Source: Paenibacillus sp. JDR-2
Lineage (GTDB): Bacteria > Bacillota > Bacilli > Paenibacillales > Paenibacillaceae
Assembly: GCF_000023585.1 (NCBI RefSeq)
Contig: NC_012914.1
Coordinates: forward strand, 892,001-956,000
Direction: 5' to 3'
DNA length: 64,000 nucleotides
A program made the position numbers and the translations under genes. Below, one piece after another: positions 8,790 to 17,477 of the stretch. A model generated the notes under the pieces. It did no database searches and was not told where the DNA came from. It worked only from the letters and a program-made list of their open reading frames with translations. Position 1 is the stretch's first letter, and each line of letters starts with the position of its first letter.

Positions 8790-9410
8790 CGCACAGGCAA
8801 AAAACTTGCTGCAGCTCGGCAGGCGTTGTTTGACGTGCCAGATGTGTACGGAATAGCAGGCAAAAACCGTGTTGCAGCAGGTGGATCGTGAGTGCTCGAG
8901 TCCGAAGTAGCGAAATAGCAAGGAAAAACCGTGTTACAGCAGGTGGAGCTGGGGTGCTCGAGTCCGAAGTAGCGAAATAGCAAGGAAAAACCGTGTTACA
9001 GCAGGTGGAGCTGGAGTGCTCGAGTCCGAAGTAGCGAAATAGCAAGGAAAAACCGTGTTACAGCGGTTGGATCGTGAGTGCTCGAGTCCGAAGTAGCGAA
9101 ATAGCAAGGAAAAACCGTGTTACAGCAGGTGGCTCGTGAGTGCTCGGGTGCGAAGTAGCTGAATAGCAAGGAAAAACCGTGTTACAGCAGGTGGAGCTGG
9201 GGTGCTCGAGTCCGAAGTAGCGAAATAGCAGGCAAAAACCGTGTTGCAGCGGGTGGCTTGTGAGTGCTCGGGTCTGAAATAGCGAAATAGCAGGGGAAAA
9301 CCGTGTTACAGCGGGTGAATCGTGATTCCTCGAGTGCGAAGTAGCGAAATAGCAAGGAAAAACCGTGTTGCAGCGGGTGGAGCAAGAAAGCTCGAGTCCG
9401 AGGAGGAGCC
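8790..9410. repeat. 62-bp tandem repeat array I (about 9 clear units plus one degenerate)
   Basis: The tetranucleotide CCGT inside the core recurs with its last base at 8870, 8932, 8994, 9056, 9118, 9180, 9242, 9304 and 9366, exactly 62 bp apart each time. The best conserved part is GGAAAAACCGTGTTACAGC, preceded by GAAATAGCAA; the remainder (GTGAGTGCTCGAGTCCGAAG) is also shared between units but drifts more. A degenerate unit lies at 8795-8850. No gene is credible here: 62 is not a multiple of three, and reverse-strand reading frames are only repeat translations. Bases 9411-9577 hold nothing recognisable until the next gene's ribosome site. Confidence 0.9.
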
Positions 9411-9577
9411 AATGTTGGCAGTATCGGTTTGAGCTTGGCGATTGGCGGGTAAGCAGGAAAAAGGCTCCGATGAGGAAACCGAAGTGACTGGGGTTTGAAC
9501 CAACCCCTAGAGCGGTACAATAGTAGTCTGCGGAAATTGATAGCTGAGTAAGCTCGGGTTATAGGAGGGGCGGAACA

Positions 9578-10054
9578 TTGAATACGAAAGCATTGCGGAT
9601 TGCCACGCTCATTGTGTTCTTGATTAATGTTGTTCTTATTTTTCTTGTTGATTGGTTTACGATCGAGATGATCCCGGGCATAAGCATTTCCGGCAACTCG
9701 AACCCGGCGGTTATTCTGTGGCTCATCGAGTTGCCGGCGTACTTGCTGCTGTTGACCGGCATTGCATTAATCGTACATAGGGAGCGGTATCTGGTGCAGT
9801 ACAATAGAGTACGGGTATCGGTAATTCTACTTGCCCTGCTTGCGGTATCGCTCCTGCTGCAGGTGGATAAAGCCCAGCGGATACGTGATCGGATTGATGG
9901 CCGAACGAATGAATTTGGCTGGCTAAACCCCTATACGAATACGATTTACATCAACTTTTACTCGTTCTTAAGCGGCATCCTGCTGCTGCTCTTCATTCAA
10001 TCGGTTATCACACTAATCCGGTATCGATTCAAATCCGGTACGCCGACGGACTAA
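9578..10054 (+). CDS. Hypothetical four-segment membrane protein
   Basis: I do not recognise this 158-residue protein. It has hydrophobic segments at about residues 8-26, 45-66, 80-96 and 125-147, and the loop between the last two is polar (DKAQRIRDRIDGRTNE). The start is a TTG at 9578 preceded by a strong AGGAGGGG ribosome site. Its last 26 bases overlap the 3' end of the convergent response-regulator gene, and no terminator is visible between them. It lies just after the repeat array. A small integral membrane protein of unknown role is all that can be said. Confidence 0.7.
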   Translation: MNTKALRIATLIVFLINVVLIFLVDWFTIEMIPGISISGNSNPAVILWLIELPAYLLLLTGIALIVHRERYLVQYNRVRVSVILLALLAVSLLLQVDKAQRIRDRIDGRTNEFGWLNPYTNTIYINFYSFLSGILLLLFIQSVITLIRYRFKSGTPTD

Positions 10055-11621
10055 CGCCGGTTACTTTCTTAAACACGCTGCAAAAATAGCCTTGATCCTC
10101 GTACCCGACTAGCTGCGAGATTCGGGCGATCTTTAGCGTTGTCGTCTTGAGCAGCTCCTTGGACCGTTCGATGCGGACTCGCGTTACATAGTCGTTGTAG
10201 CTAATGCCAACGATCTGTTTAAACCGCTTCGAGAAATAATTAGGATGGATAAAGTATTTGTCGCTGACCCATTGCAGCGACAGCTCTTCATTGTAATGCT
10301 GCCGAACGTATTGCTGAACGCTATCGATTATATCGTCGCAGGATCGCTCTGCTCCGCCATCGAGCACGCTGCTCAGCCGCTTTAGCTGCTGCTCGATCAC
10401 CGAAATAATCTGCCGCCAATCCGTGAAGCTCTCGAGGCTTGCGATAGGCGTGCCGAGATTCCAATTCGGCAGCTCGAAGGCCGTCTTGGCGGCATGCTTG
10501 CGGAGAACATGAATGATCTCGGTGTACAGATATTCGACGTGCTCATACCGTGCGCCGGGCGACTCCGCCAGGGTGTGGAACAGCTCGGAAGCAAAAGCGA
10601 GAAACTCGCGGTGCTGTCCATCCTCCAGCAAGGCGGTTAAACCGCGCTCCGCCTGATGAAGAAGAGGAAATACCGCCGCCGCATGCGACTGGTTGACCGT
10701 ATCCGTATAGACGCTGCCGCCTCCGAATAGCAGCCTATTCTGAAGCACCTTCCTTGCTTCCATGCAGGAGAGCCTAAGCTGCGTCAATTGTTCCTTTACG
10801 CCGCCGACGCCGACGGATACGACAAGTCCAAAATGCTGGCGAATCCAACCAACCGTCTGCGTTAACGTTTCTATGATACTTTCCATGTCGAGGACACCTG
10901 TAGGAGAGGCGAGAAAGACAACAATCTCCTCCGAGTGGTAAGCGTGCTTGAACGCCAGGACTTCAACCGGGAGCGCGGCGAGCGCGTTTTCAATACTGTT
11001 CTGGACGGCAAATCGCGCGAGCGGCTCCTCGTTTTCCTTAAAGCGGGAGATCTCGTTGCGGAAGACGATACGCGCGGTGATGCCAACGAACGAGCAGCTT
11101 TGAACCAGCCCGGCGGGGAGTCCGTCCAAGTGGGCGTCCTGCTCCGTAATCAGATGCGTAAGCTGAAAATCCAGCGGCTGCAAATGGCTCTGGCGGATCA
11201 TTTCGTCCAGCGCGTTCAGCTTGGAGAGATCCGCTTCCTGCTGCCGCTCTGCGCGCAGCTCCTCCACTAAGCCGGCAAGAAGCACGCGCAGCTTCTCTTT
11301 GTCGATCGGTTTTAGCAAGTAATCTTTCACGTGATTGAGCAGCGCTTCGCGTACGTATTCGAACTCATTGAAGCCGCTAATAATGACGAATTTCGTATTC
11401 GGGGAGATCGTGCGTGCCTGGTTAATGAACTGAAGCCCGTCCATGCCGGGCATACGCACATCGGTAAGGACGATATCGGGCTGGCAGCTAACCAGCCGGG
11501 ACATGGCTTCGAATCCGTCTCCGGCTTCACCCGCAAGCGTAAGTCCAAGCGTCTCCCAATCGATTTTGCGAATTAAACCTTCCCGCAGAAGCGGCTCGTC
11601 CTCCACGATAAGCACCTTCAT
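10029..11621 (-). CDS. YesN-type response regulator with AraC DNA-binding domain
   Basis: This 530-residue regulator has a receiver domain (Asp54 in VLTDVRMPGMDG is the phospho-acceptor), a long middle region of about 300 residues, and a C-terminal AraC pair of helix-turn-helix motifs (ARISQLVGYEDQGYFCSVFK near the end). It starts 12 bases after the kinase gene on the same strand, so both are one operon. The pair is divergent from the sugar transporter operon beginning at 13646 and very probably activates it in response to an extracellular sugar, as is usual for YesM/YesN systems next to importers. It overlaps the convergent gene at its 3' end. Confidence 0.92.
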   Translation of the reverse strand: MKVLIVEDEPLLREGLIRKIDWETLGLTLAGEAGDGFEAMSRLVSCQPDIVLTDVRMPGMDGLQFINQARTISPNTKFVIISGFNEFEYVREALLNHVKDYLLKPIDKEKLRVLLAGLVEELRAERQQEADLSKLNALDEMIRQSHLQPLDFQLTHLITEQDAHLDGLPAGLVQSCSFVGITARIVFRNEISRFKENEEPLARFAVQNSIENALAALPVEVLAFKHAYHSEEIVVFLASPTGVLDMESIIETLTQTVGWIRQHFGLVVSVGVGGVKEQLTQLRLSCMEARKVLQNRLLFGGGSVYTDTVNQSHAAAVFPLLHQAERGLTALLEDGQHREFLAFASELFHTLAESPGARYEHVEYLYTEIIHVLRKHAAKTAFELPNWNLGTPIASLESFTDWRQIISVIEQQLKRLSSVLDGGAERSCDDIIDSVQQYVRQHYNEELSLQWVSDKYFIHPNYFSKRFKQIVGISYNDYVTRVRIERSKELLKTTTLKIARISQLVGYEDQGYFCSVFKKVTGVSPSAYRI

Positions 11622-11633
11622 CCGATCATCCCC

Positions 11634-13439
11634 TTACGCCGTCCGCTTCGGCAGCTCGAAATAAATTTTGGTGCCAGCACCCGGCTGACTGTAAATTTCA
11701 ACTCTCGGATCGCTTTCGTAATACAATTGAATCCGTTTGAATACGTTCGCCAAGCCGATCATCGTTCTGGAAGAGGTCTGTCTGGACACGATCGCGTTCG
11801 GATTGCTCAACTTGCGGTGAAAAAGCTCGATCATGGCAGGGTCCATGCCAACCCCATTGTCCTCCACGATGATTTTCAAGAAAGATTCGTCTACGCTGCC
11901 AAGCGTGACTCGCACCTTCTTGCTTCCGACCTTCTGCTCCAAGCCATGAATGATGGCATTCTCGACTAACGGCTGGATGAGAAACTTCGGCAAAATGAGA
12001 TCCTCAATACCGGGCTCCACTTCAATCTCGTAAGCGAACACATTGGCGAACCGAATTTGGTAGATGGACAAATATTGATTCAGATGCGTTATTTCCTCCT
12101 GAACGGTAGCGAGACTGCCGCCGTTCAAGTTGTAGCGGAGCATGCTTCCGAGCGCGACGCATATGAAAGAGACCCGTTCGTCTCCGTCAATCGATGAAAT
12201 GCTGTCGATCGTGCTTAACGTATTGTAGAGGAAATGAGGGTTTATCTGCGTCTGAAGCGCTTTTATCTCCGCTTCTTTTTTTAGCAGCTCCGTCTCGTAC
12301 ACTTTGGAGATCAAGGTACTGATCTCGGCGGTCATTTTATTGAAGCTATGCTGGATGGTAGACAGTTCGTCTTTGCCTTTTACCTCGATGGTAGCTCCGA
12401 AATCTCCCATTTCCACCTGCTTCATCTTTTTGTTCAGCTCTTTCAGCGGACGGGTAACGCCCGCGGCAATAAGAGAAGCAATCAGCATCGCGGCAAGAAA
12501 GCTGATCATGGCGATAACGATAAGCGTATGGCGGAAGGAGTTCACCTTGCTTAGCACCTGGTCCAGCGGAATGTTGCCGATCACGATCCAGTCTCCCGCA
12601 TCCAGCCGTTCGTAGAAGCCGATATACGTTTTATTTTGATTCTCGTAACGGAAGTTCACGTAATCGCTTGATCTTGGCGCCTTTTTGTATGCCGCGAACA
12701 AGGGGCTGCCCGCAATGGACTTGCCGATATCCTCCTTGTTCCGCGCGAAAATAATATGGCCGGAGCGGTCCGCGATATAGTACTTGCCGGCGTCGCTCTT
12801 CTGCGTTTCCGGGAAAATTTTGTCCAGCACGCCGGGGTCGATATCGATTTTGATGTAGCCGATCGGGTGCTGCTCATTCATCGTAATGCGCTTGAGCAGC
12901 TGAATATAACTGATGGATTTAACCGGAGTAACGGTTGTGCTGATGGTCGTGTGCGAGACGGTCCAGAAGGGGGTACCGTCCATTTGGCGCGATTTATCGA
13001 ACAAGCTCGCCTGCTCCTCGTCCAGAAGGGATTTGACGCTTCGGTTGTAATAGTAGTAGCTCGAAATTTGCTGACCGTCCAGGCGGGTGATGGAAATGAA
13101 CGAAACGAGAGGGTTTTGCAGCTTATTAGAGATAATTCGGTTGCGGTAATATTGTTCATTGTCGGTATTGGGAGGGCCATCGAGAAACTTCTGCAGGGAG
13201 GTATCGCTGAAATAGCTGTAGCCGATATTGGAGACCGTCTTGAAATGAAGATCCAGCGTATCAACCGATTGCGTGGTCATCCTCTCCAGGCCCTGCAGCG
13301 TGGATGCTTCGAGCTCGCGGCTCATCATGCGATAGTAGGAGTAGCCCATAATAATGGCTGTAAGACTGATGACGATGAAAAAAGAAAGAATCATCTTATT
13401 GCGGAACTGCATGTTCAGGTTGAGGAAACGAGACCACAT
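11634..13439 (-). CDS. YesM-type sensor histidine kinase
   Basis: This 601-residue membrane kinase senses an outside signal and phosphorylates the YesN-type regulator encoded next. It has one membrane segment near residues 16-36, an extracellular sensor domain of about 265 residues (Cache-like), a second segment near 304-328, a HAMP region, and the His_kinase module with His402 in QINPHFLYNTLS. The ATPase domain shows the VENAIIHG and EDNGVGMD boxes. I chose the ATG at 13439 because GGGGG lies ten bases upstream; an in-frame ATG at 13460 has no ribosome site. The gene is divergent from the sugar-binding protein gene at 13646. Confidence 0.92.
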   Translation of the reverse strand: MWSRFLNLNMQFRNKMILSFFIVISLTAIIMGYSYYRMMSRELEASTLQGLERMTTQSVDTLDLHFKTVSNIGYSYFSDTSLQKFLDGPPNTDNEQYYRNRIISNKLQNPLVSFISITRLDGQQISSYYYYNRSVKSLLDEEQASLFDKSRQMDGTPFWTVSHTTISTTVTPVKSISYIQLLKRITMNEQHPIGYIKIDIDPGVLDKIFPETQKSDAGKYYIADRSGHIIFARNKEDIGKSIAGSPLFAAYKKAPRSSDYVNFRYENQNKTYIGFYERLDAGDWIVIGNIPLDQVLSKVNSFRHTLIVIAMISFLAAMLIASLIAAGVTRPLKELNKKMKQVEMGDFGATIEVKGKDELSTIQHSFNKMTAEISTLISKVYETELLKKEAEIKALQTQINPHFLYNTLSTIDSISSIDGDERVSFICVALGSMLRYNLNGGSLATVQEEITHLNQYLSIYQIRFANVFAYEIEVEPGIEDLILPKFLIQPLVENAIIHGLEQKVGSKKVRVTLGSVDESFLKIIVEDNGVGMDPAMIELFHRKLSNPNAIVSRQTSSRTMIGLANVFKRIQLYYESDPRVEIYSQPGAGTKIYFELPKRTA

Positions 13440-13563
13440 GTTCAAGCTACCCCCTAACACATCTGTAACCGCTTACTCAAAAAGTATTCGATAGCTTTAA
13501 CTGTTTTCCTGTTTCTAGGAGAGTCTTGATTCCAAAGTTGCTTAAAATATTCCTAATAGGAGG

Positions 13564-13592
13564 TTAAGATATTATATAGAAAGCGCTATCAT
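13564..13592 (+). promoter_or_regulatory. Candidate promoter with cre-like site for the second sugar operon
   Basis: TTAAGA (13564-13569) and TATCAT (13587-13592) are 17 bases apart. AGAAAGCGCTATCA (13578-13591) matches the CcpA cre consensus TGWAARCGYTWNCW at 13 of 14 positions and covers the -10, which would give catabolite repression. Both assignments are by eye. Confidence 0.5.
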
Positions 13593-13645
13593 TTAAGTCC
13601 TATACTGAATTTGTAAATCCGATATCCATTTGAGGGGGCGTTCGA

Positions 13646-15103
13646 TTGAAGAATAAGCAGCGGTTTAGAACGTGGTCCAGTCTGGCAATTGCTCTTGTCT
13701 TAATGCTAGTGGTATCAGCTTGCAGCGGCGGCAATAACGGCAACACGACAAACGTTTCCAATGCAACGAATAACTCTTCCGGCACCAACGCGGCGACCGA
13801 CAACGGGTCTGACAATGCGGAAGCACCGGCGGACAATACGGCTTCAACCGGGGGCACCGTCGAAATTACGGTATGGGATCAGCCGAATCCGGACGACACG
13901 ATGAAATCCATCAAAGAAGAGGTATACGCGGATTTCGAAACCGCGCACCCGAATATTAAAGTAAAACACGAATTGATGCCGCAAGGCACAAACGACCGTG
14001 AAGTATTCGTAACGGCGATGGCGGGCGGCAATGGCCCCGATGCCTACCATTCGGCTCACTTCCCGATTATCGCGGACTGGGTAGGCCAAGGTCTCGCGCT
14101 TGACCTGACGCCGTATTGGGACAGCTACGCCGACAAAGATAAATTCATTCCTTCCTCCATGGAAGCAGGCACTATCGACGGTAAAGTGTATGGCATTCCG
14201 CACGACATGTATGTAACGGGCTTGTTCTGGAACAAGAAGATGTTCGAAGAAGCGGGACTTGACCGCGATACGCCTCCGGCGAACTGGGATCAGCTCGTTG
14301 AATTCGGCAAGAAGCTGACGGATCCGGCCAAGAAGCAGTACGGGATCACGCTGCTCGGCATGGAATGGGCGGACTGGTGGTTTGAATACTACGTATGGCA
14401 GGCAGGCGGCGATCTGACGCATGTCAATCCGGACGGTACGGTTCAATTGGCCTTTACGGAAGAGCCCTCCGTAACCGCGCTGCAATTCTATAAAGATTTG
14501 AAGTGGACGCATAAAATCGTGCAAAACAACGTGCTCCAAAGCTACCAGGATAATATGAACGATATTTTCCAAGGCCGTGCGGCGATGTCGAATGCAGCCT
14601 CCGGCGGGTTCGGCGACTATGTTGCGCAAGGCATGGACTTGAACGACGTTGGTTTTGCCCCTTATCCGGTAGGTCCTGGCGGCAAAGGTCCGGGACAAAT
14701 CGGCGGCGCTTACTGGATCATCAATCCAAAGACGACCAAAGAGAAGCAAGACGCGGCCTGGCAATACATCATGTACTTGAACTCTAAAGAGGTTGCGGAA
14801 AAGTACCTTCAGTTCCAGCAAGACAACGGAATTTTCCCGAACTTGCTGTCCGTTCGCTCCGACGTTGATCCTTCTCAATTCGCAAAAGACATTTCGCCTG
14901 AGCTTGTAGCGGCCGTGAACAAAGCGGCTTCCGATACGCATCTGGAGTATTTCCTGAAGGAGCGTCTGACTCCGTATGTCGTTAAAGCGGTTCAAAAGGC
15001 GCTTACGGACGAGAAATCCGATCCGAAGCAGCTGCTCCAGGAAGCTCAGGATGCCGCGCAAAAAGAAGTTGTCGACGCGTACAACGCAGCCGTGAAGAAA
15101 TAA
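13646..15103 (+). CDS. Sugar ABC transporter, solute-binding lipoprotein
   Basis: This 485-residue extracellular binding protein has a lipoprotein signal with lipobox VSAC, an Asn/Ser/Thr/Asp-rich linker of about 40 residues, and a family-1 solute-binding domain starting at VEITVWDQPNPDD. Translation starts at a TTG (13646) behind a GAGGGGG ribosome site. It heads an operon with two permeases, a dehydrogenase and a sugar acid dehydratase. The substrate is unknown; a galactose-containing sugar or galactonate would fit the downstream enzymes. It is only distantly like the binding protein at 3491, so the operons are not a recent duplication. Confidence 0.9.
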   Translation: MKNKQRFRTWSSLAIALVLMLVVSACSGGNNGNTTNVSNATNNSSGTNAATDNGSDNAEAPADNTASTGGTVEITVWDQPNPDDTMKSIKEEVYADFETAHPNIKVKHELMPQGTNDREVFVTAMAGGNGPDAYHSAHFPIIADWVGQGLALDLTPYWDSYADKDKFIPSSMEAGTIDGKVYGIPHDMYVTGLFWNKKMFEEAGLDRDTPPANWDQLVEFGKKLTDPAKKQYGITLLGMEWADWWFEYYVWQAGGDLTHVNPDGTVQLAFTEEPSVTALQFYKDLKWTHKIVQNNVLQSYQDNMNDIFQGRAAMSNAASGGFGDYVAQGMDLNDVGFAPYPVGPGGKGPGQIGGAYWIINPKTTKEKQDAAWQYIMYLNSKEVAEKYLQFQQDNGIFPNLLSVRSDVDPSQFAKDISPELVAAVNKAASDTHLEYFLKERLTPYVVKAVQKALTDEKSDPKQLLQEAQDAAQKEVVDAYNAAVKK

Positions 15104-15143
15104 GAGGACTTGAAGGAAGGCGGAGTTGATTAGCGGGCGTGAA

Positions 15144-15186
15144 GACGCCGCAGGCTGCTCCGCCTGCCATTTGGAAAGGAGGCGTC
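15144..15186 (+). promoter_or_regulatory. Possible hairpin covering the permease ribosome site
   Basis: GACGCC (15144-15149) can pair with GGCGTC (15181-15186), and CAGGC/GCCTG forms an inner stem. The right arm overlaps the AGGAGG ribosome site of the gene at 15192, so folding could dampen its translation. Suggestive only. Confidence 0.3.
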
Positions 15187-15191
15187 AAACG

Positions 15192-16100
15192 TTGAAAGCA
15201 GCCATAGAAGGCCGGAAGCCTCAGGTGCAAGCGCGGGTTAGACCCCGGATTAAGATTTCCTGGACAGCCATAGCTTTCGTATCTCCCGCCATTGTCTGTT
15301 TCCTGTTATTCAAGTATTATCCGCTTCTTCAAGCCGTGTACATGAGCTTCTTCGATTACAAAGTCATCAACCCGCCGGGCAATTTCGTCTGGCTGGATAA
15401 CTATAAGTATTTAATCCATTCCACCGAGTTCTGGAATGCATTCCGAAATACCTTTGCGTTCTTCTTTATCTATTTCATTCTCACGTTTTGGGTGCCGATT
15501 GTGCAGGCGGTGCTGCTTAACGAGATCAAGTTCGCGAGCAAGACGTTAAGGTCCTTGTATTTGCTGCCAACGGCGGTTCCCGCGGTTGCCGGCTACCTGC
15601 TGTGGAAGTGGCTCTATAATCCGGATTACGGCTTATTGAACTACCTGCTCCATTTCATCGGACTGGGCCCATACGGCTGGCTGAATGATCCTTCAATGGC
15701 TAAGTGGTCGATCGTGCTGCCGGGCGTTTTTGCAACGGGAATGGGGATGCTGATCTATTATTCCGCGCTGCAGGGCATTCCGAGCGAGAACATCGAAGCG
15801 GCGAAAATCGACGGTGCCGGTCCATGGCGCCGGATGCGCTCCATTGTGTTCCCAAGCCTCAAATTCGTAATCGGCATTCAATTTATTTCGTTTATTAGCG
15901 GCGTTTTTCTAACCTTCGACCCCATGTATATTATGACGGGCGGCGGCCCGGCCAGCAGCACGAAGACGCTCTCCATGCTTGTTTTTAACAGCTCGTTTAA
16001 GGAGTTCCGGTTTGGCGTGGCGGGTTCGATCTCGTTTGTTATGTTTGTCATTATCGCAGTCATTACCTATTTGCAAATCAAATTGTCGAACAGGGATTAA
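15192..16100 (+). CDS. Sugar ABC transporter permease (MalF-like, YurN/AraP type)
   Basis: This 302-residue pore subunit has about six membrane segments and the EAA loop (EAAKIDGAGPWRRM) near residue 205. The start is the TTG at 15192, nine bases after AAAGGAGG; an earlier in-frame codon at 15126 lacks a ribosome site and adds a cysteine-containing stretch unlike the family. It follows the binding-protein gene by 88 bases and precedes its partner permease by 39 bases. No ATPase gene is present in the operon, as with the first sugar importer in the window. Confidence 0.92.
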   Translation: MKAAIEGRKPQVQARVRPRIKISWTAIAFVSPAIVCFLLFKYYPLLQAVYMSFFDYKVINPPGNFVWLDNYKYLIHSTEFWNAFRNTFAFFFIYFILTFWVPIVQAVLLNEIKFASKTLRSLYLLPTAVPAVAGYLLWKWLYNPDYGLLNYLLHFIGLGPYGWLNDPSMAKWSIVLPGVFATGMGMLIYYSALQGIPSENIEAAKIDGAGPWRRMRSIVFPSLKFVIGIQFISFISGVFLTFDPMYIMTGGGPASSTKTLSMLVFNSSFKEFRFGVAGSISFVMFVIIAVITYLQIKLSNRD

Positions 16101-16139
16101 ACGTTCTTGTGGAATTTGCTAAGCAGGAAGGAGCATTTC

Positions 16140-17468
16140 ATGGCTGGACGCGGACGCATTAAGGAGAAAGGTTCATTATCGGTAAAAATCGTCTCTTATT
16201 CGGTTGCCATATTTTTTATCCTGGCTTCCATCGTGCCGTTGTTCTGGATGGTCAGTTCATCGATGAAAGACAACATCACTATCTACAAGTTTCCGCCGAC
16301 ATGGGTTCCGGAGGTGCCGAAATCCGTCAGCGTGACCCTTAATTACGACGGCACGGATCTGAAGAAGGAAGATTACGAGCTTGATGCGATGGAAGCCATC
16401 TGGTTCACGTGGAAACGCATGCAGAATGAAGCGGTTGGCGCGATGAAGGTAACAGGCGTGAAAGACGGCGTTGTTGTCTACAAAGCCTCCATGCCTTCCT
16501 ACAAGTTTACGGTGGGACGCTCCGAGATTGTTCCTACGATGGTCGCTACCCATGCCACGATGAAAAACAAGCTGCAGAAGATTCGGGACCGCAAGCTGAC
16601 GAACTTCGACTACATGGAGGAAGGCGGCAAGTACGGCGGCGAAACGGCGATCCCCGCCGAGCTGCCGCAGCAGGCGGCAAATGCGCTTAAATGGCTGTCC
16701 GAATCAAAAGTAGTCAAGGGAAAGGTGCAGACAATCGATGAAATAAGCGACTGGAAGCGGCTGTTCGACAACTATATCGTGCTGTGGGAAATGACCGGCA
16801 GCTCGGACAGCAAAACAAACACGGCATCATACGGTTTTCCTCATTTCTTGCTGAACAGCGTTTTTGTCACAGGCGCAACGATTATCCTTCAGCTTATCAT
16901 TGGGGGTACGGCTGGCTATGCGCTGGCGCATCTTATGCGAGGCAGAATCAGCGGCTGGCTGACGCTTTTCTTCGTCGCTACAATCATGATTCCCGAGATA
17001 GCGATACTCGTTCCTCTTTATCTGACGATGGATAAGCTGCATCTGGTCAATACTCTGTGGGGGATTATTTTGCCGCATACCGCTTGGGGGATTGTGATCT
17101 TCTTGTTCAAAGGGTTCTTCGAGCAGCTGCCGGGCGAGCTTCTGCAGGCGGGCCGGATTGACGGCGCAAGCGAGATGAAGATCTTCTATCGCATTGTTGT
17201 GCCGATGTCGGCGCCAATCTTTACGGTCGTGGCGGTCATGACGTTTATCGCGGTATGGAACGAATTTCTGTGGCCGCTTGTTGTTGCGAGAACGCAAAAC
17301 GTCTGGACCTTTACGGTCGCGCTAAACGACTTCCAGCAGCGGCGAAGTCTTGGCTCCAACGTCATTATGTCAAGTCTCGTCATCGCTACGATACCGCTTA
17401 TGATCATTATTACGTCCTGTCAGAAGCTGATTGAGAAAGGCGTTTCTTTCACGGGGCTGAAAGGGTAG
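16140..17468 (+). CDS. Sugar ABC transporter permease (MalG-like) with large extracellular insertion
   Basis: This 442-residue protein is far longer than the usual 275-300 residues. After membrane segment 1 (about residues 15-37) there is a soluble stretch of about 190 residues (roughly 45-235) with mixed beta/alpha character, and only then do the remaining five segments follow (from FLLNSVFVTGATI). The conserved EAA loop is intact (QAGRIDGASEMKIF). By topology the insertion faces the outside, where the binding protein docks. The start is the ATG at 16140 with AAGGAG upstream. Reading frame and codon use are continuous, so this is not a frameshift artefact. Function of the insertion is unknown; docking or ligand gating are possibilities. 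Confidence 0.9.
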   Translation: MAGRGRIKEKGSLSVKIVSYSVAIFFILASIVPLFWMVSSSMKDNITIYKFPPTWVPEVPKSVSVTLNYDGTDLKKEDYELDAMEAIWFTWKRMQNEAVGAMKVTGVKDGVVVYKASMPSYKFTVGRSEIVPTMVATHATMKNKLQKIRDRKLTNFDYMEEGGKYGGETAIPAELPQQAANALKWLSESKVVKGKVQTIDEISDWKRLFDNYIVLWEMTGSSDSKTNTASYGFPHFLLNSVFVTGATIILQLIIGGTAGYALAHLMRGRISGWLTLFFVATIMIPEIAILVPLYLTMDKLHLVNTLWGIILPHTAWGIVIFLFKGFFEQLPGELLQAGRIDGASEMKIFYRIVVPMSAPIFTVVAVMTFIAVWNEFLWPLVVARTQNVWTFTVALNDFQQRRSLGSNVIMSSLVIATIPLMIIITSCQKLIEKGVSFTGLKG

Positions 17469-17477
17469 GGGATCGAG

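Noticed and set aside
8790..9410. CRISPR array (repeat about 28 bp plus spacer about 34 bp)
   Set aside because: The would-be spacers are homologous to one another, the core is not palindromic, and no cas gene is present. The same holds for the array at 19496.
8663..9520. Reverse-strand reading frames across array I
   Set aside because: They are translations of the tandem repeat in shifting frames; no ribosome site, no recognisable domain.
13844..15061. 405-residue reverse-strand frame opposite the sugar-binding protein gene
   Set aside because: Antisense shadow of a protein with lipobox and solute-binding domain.
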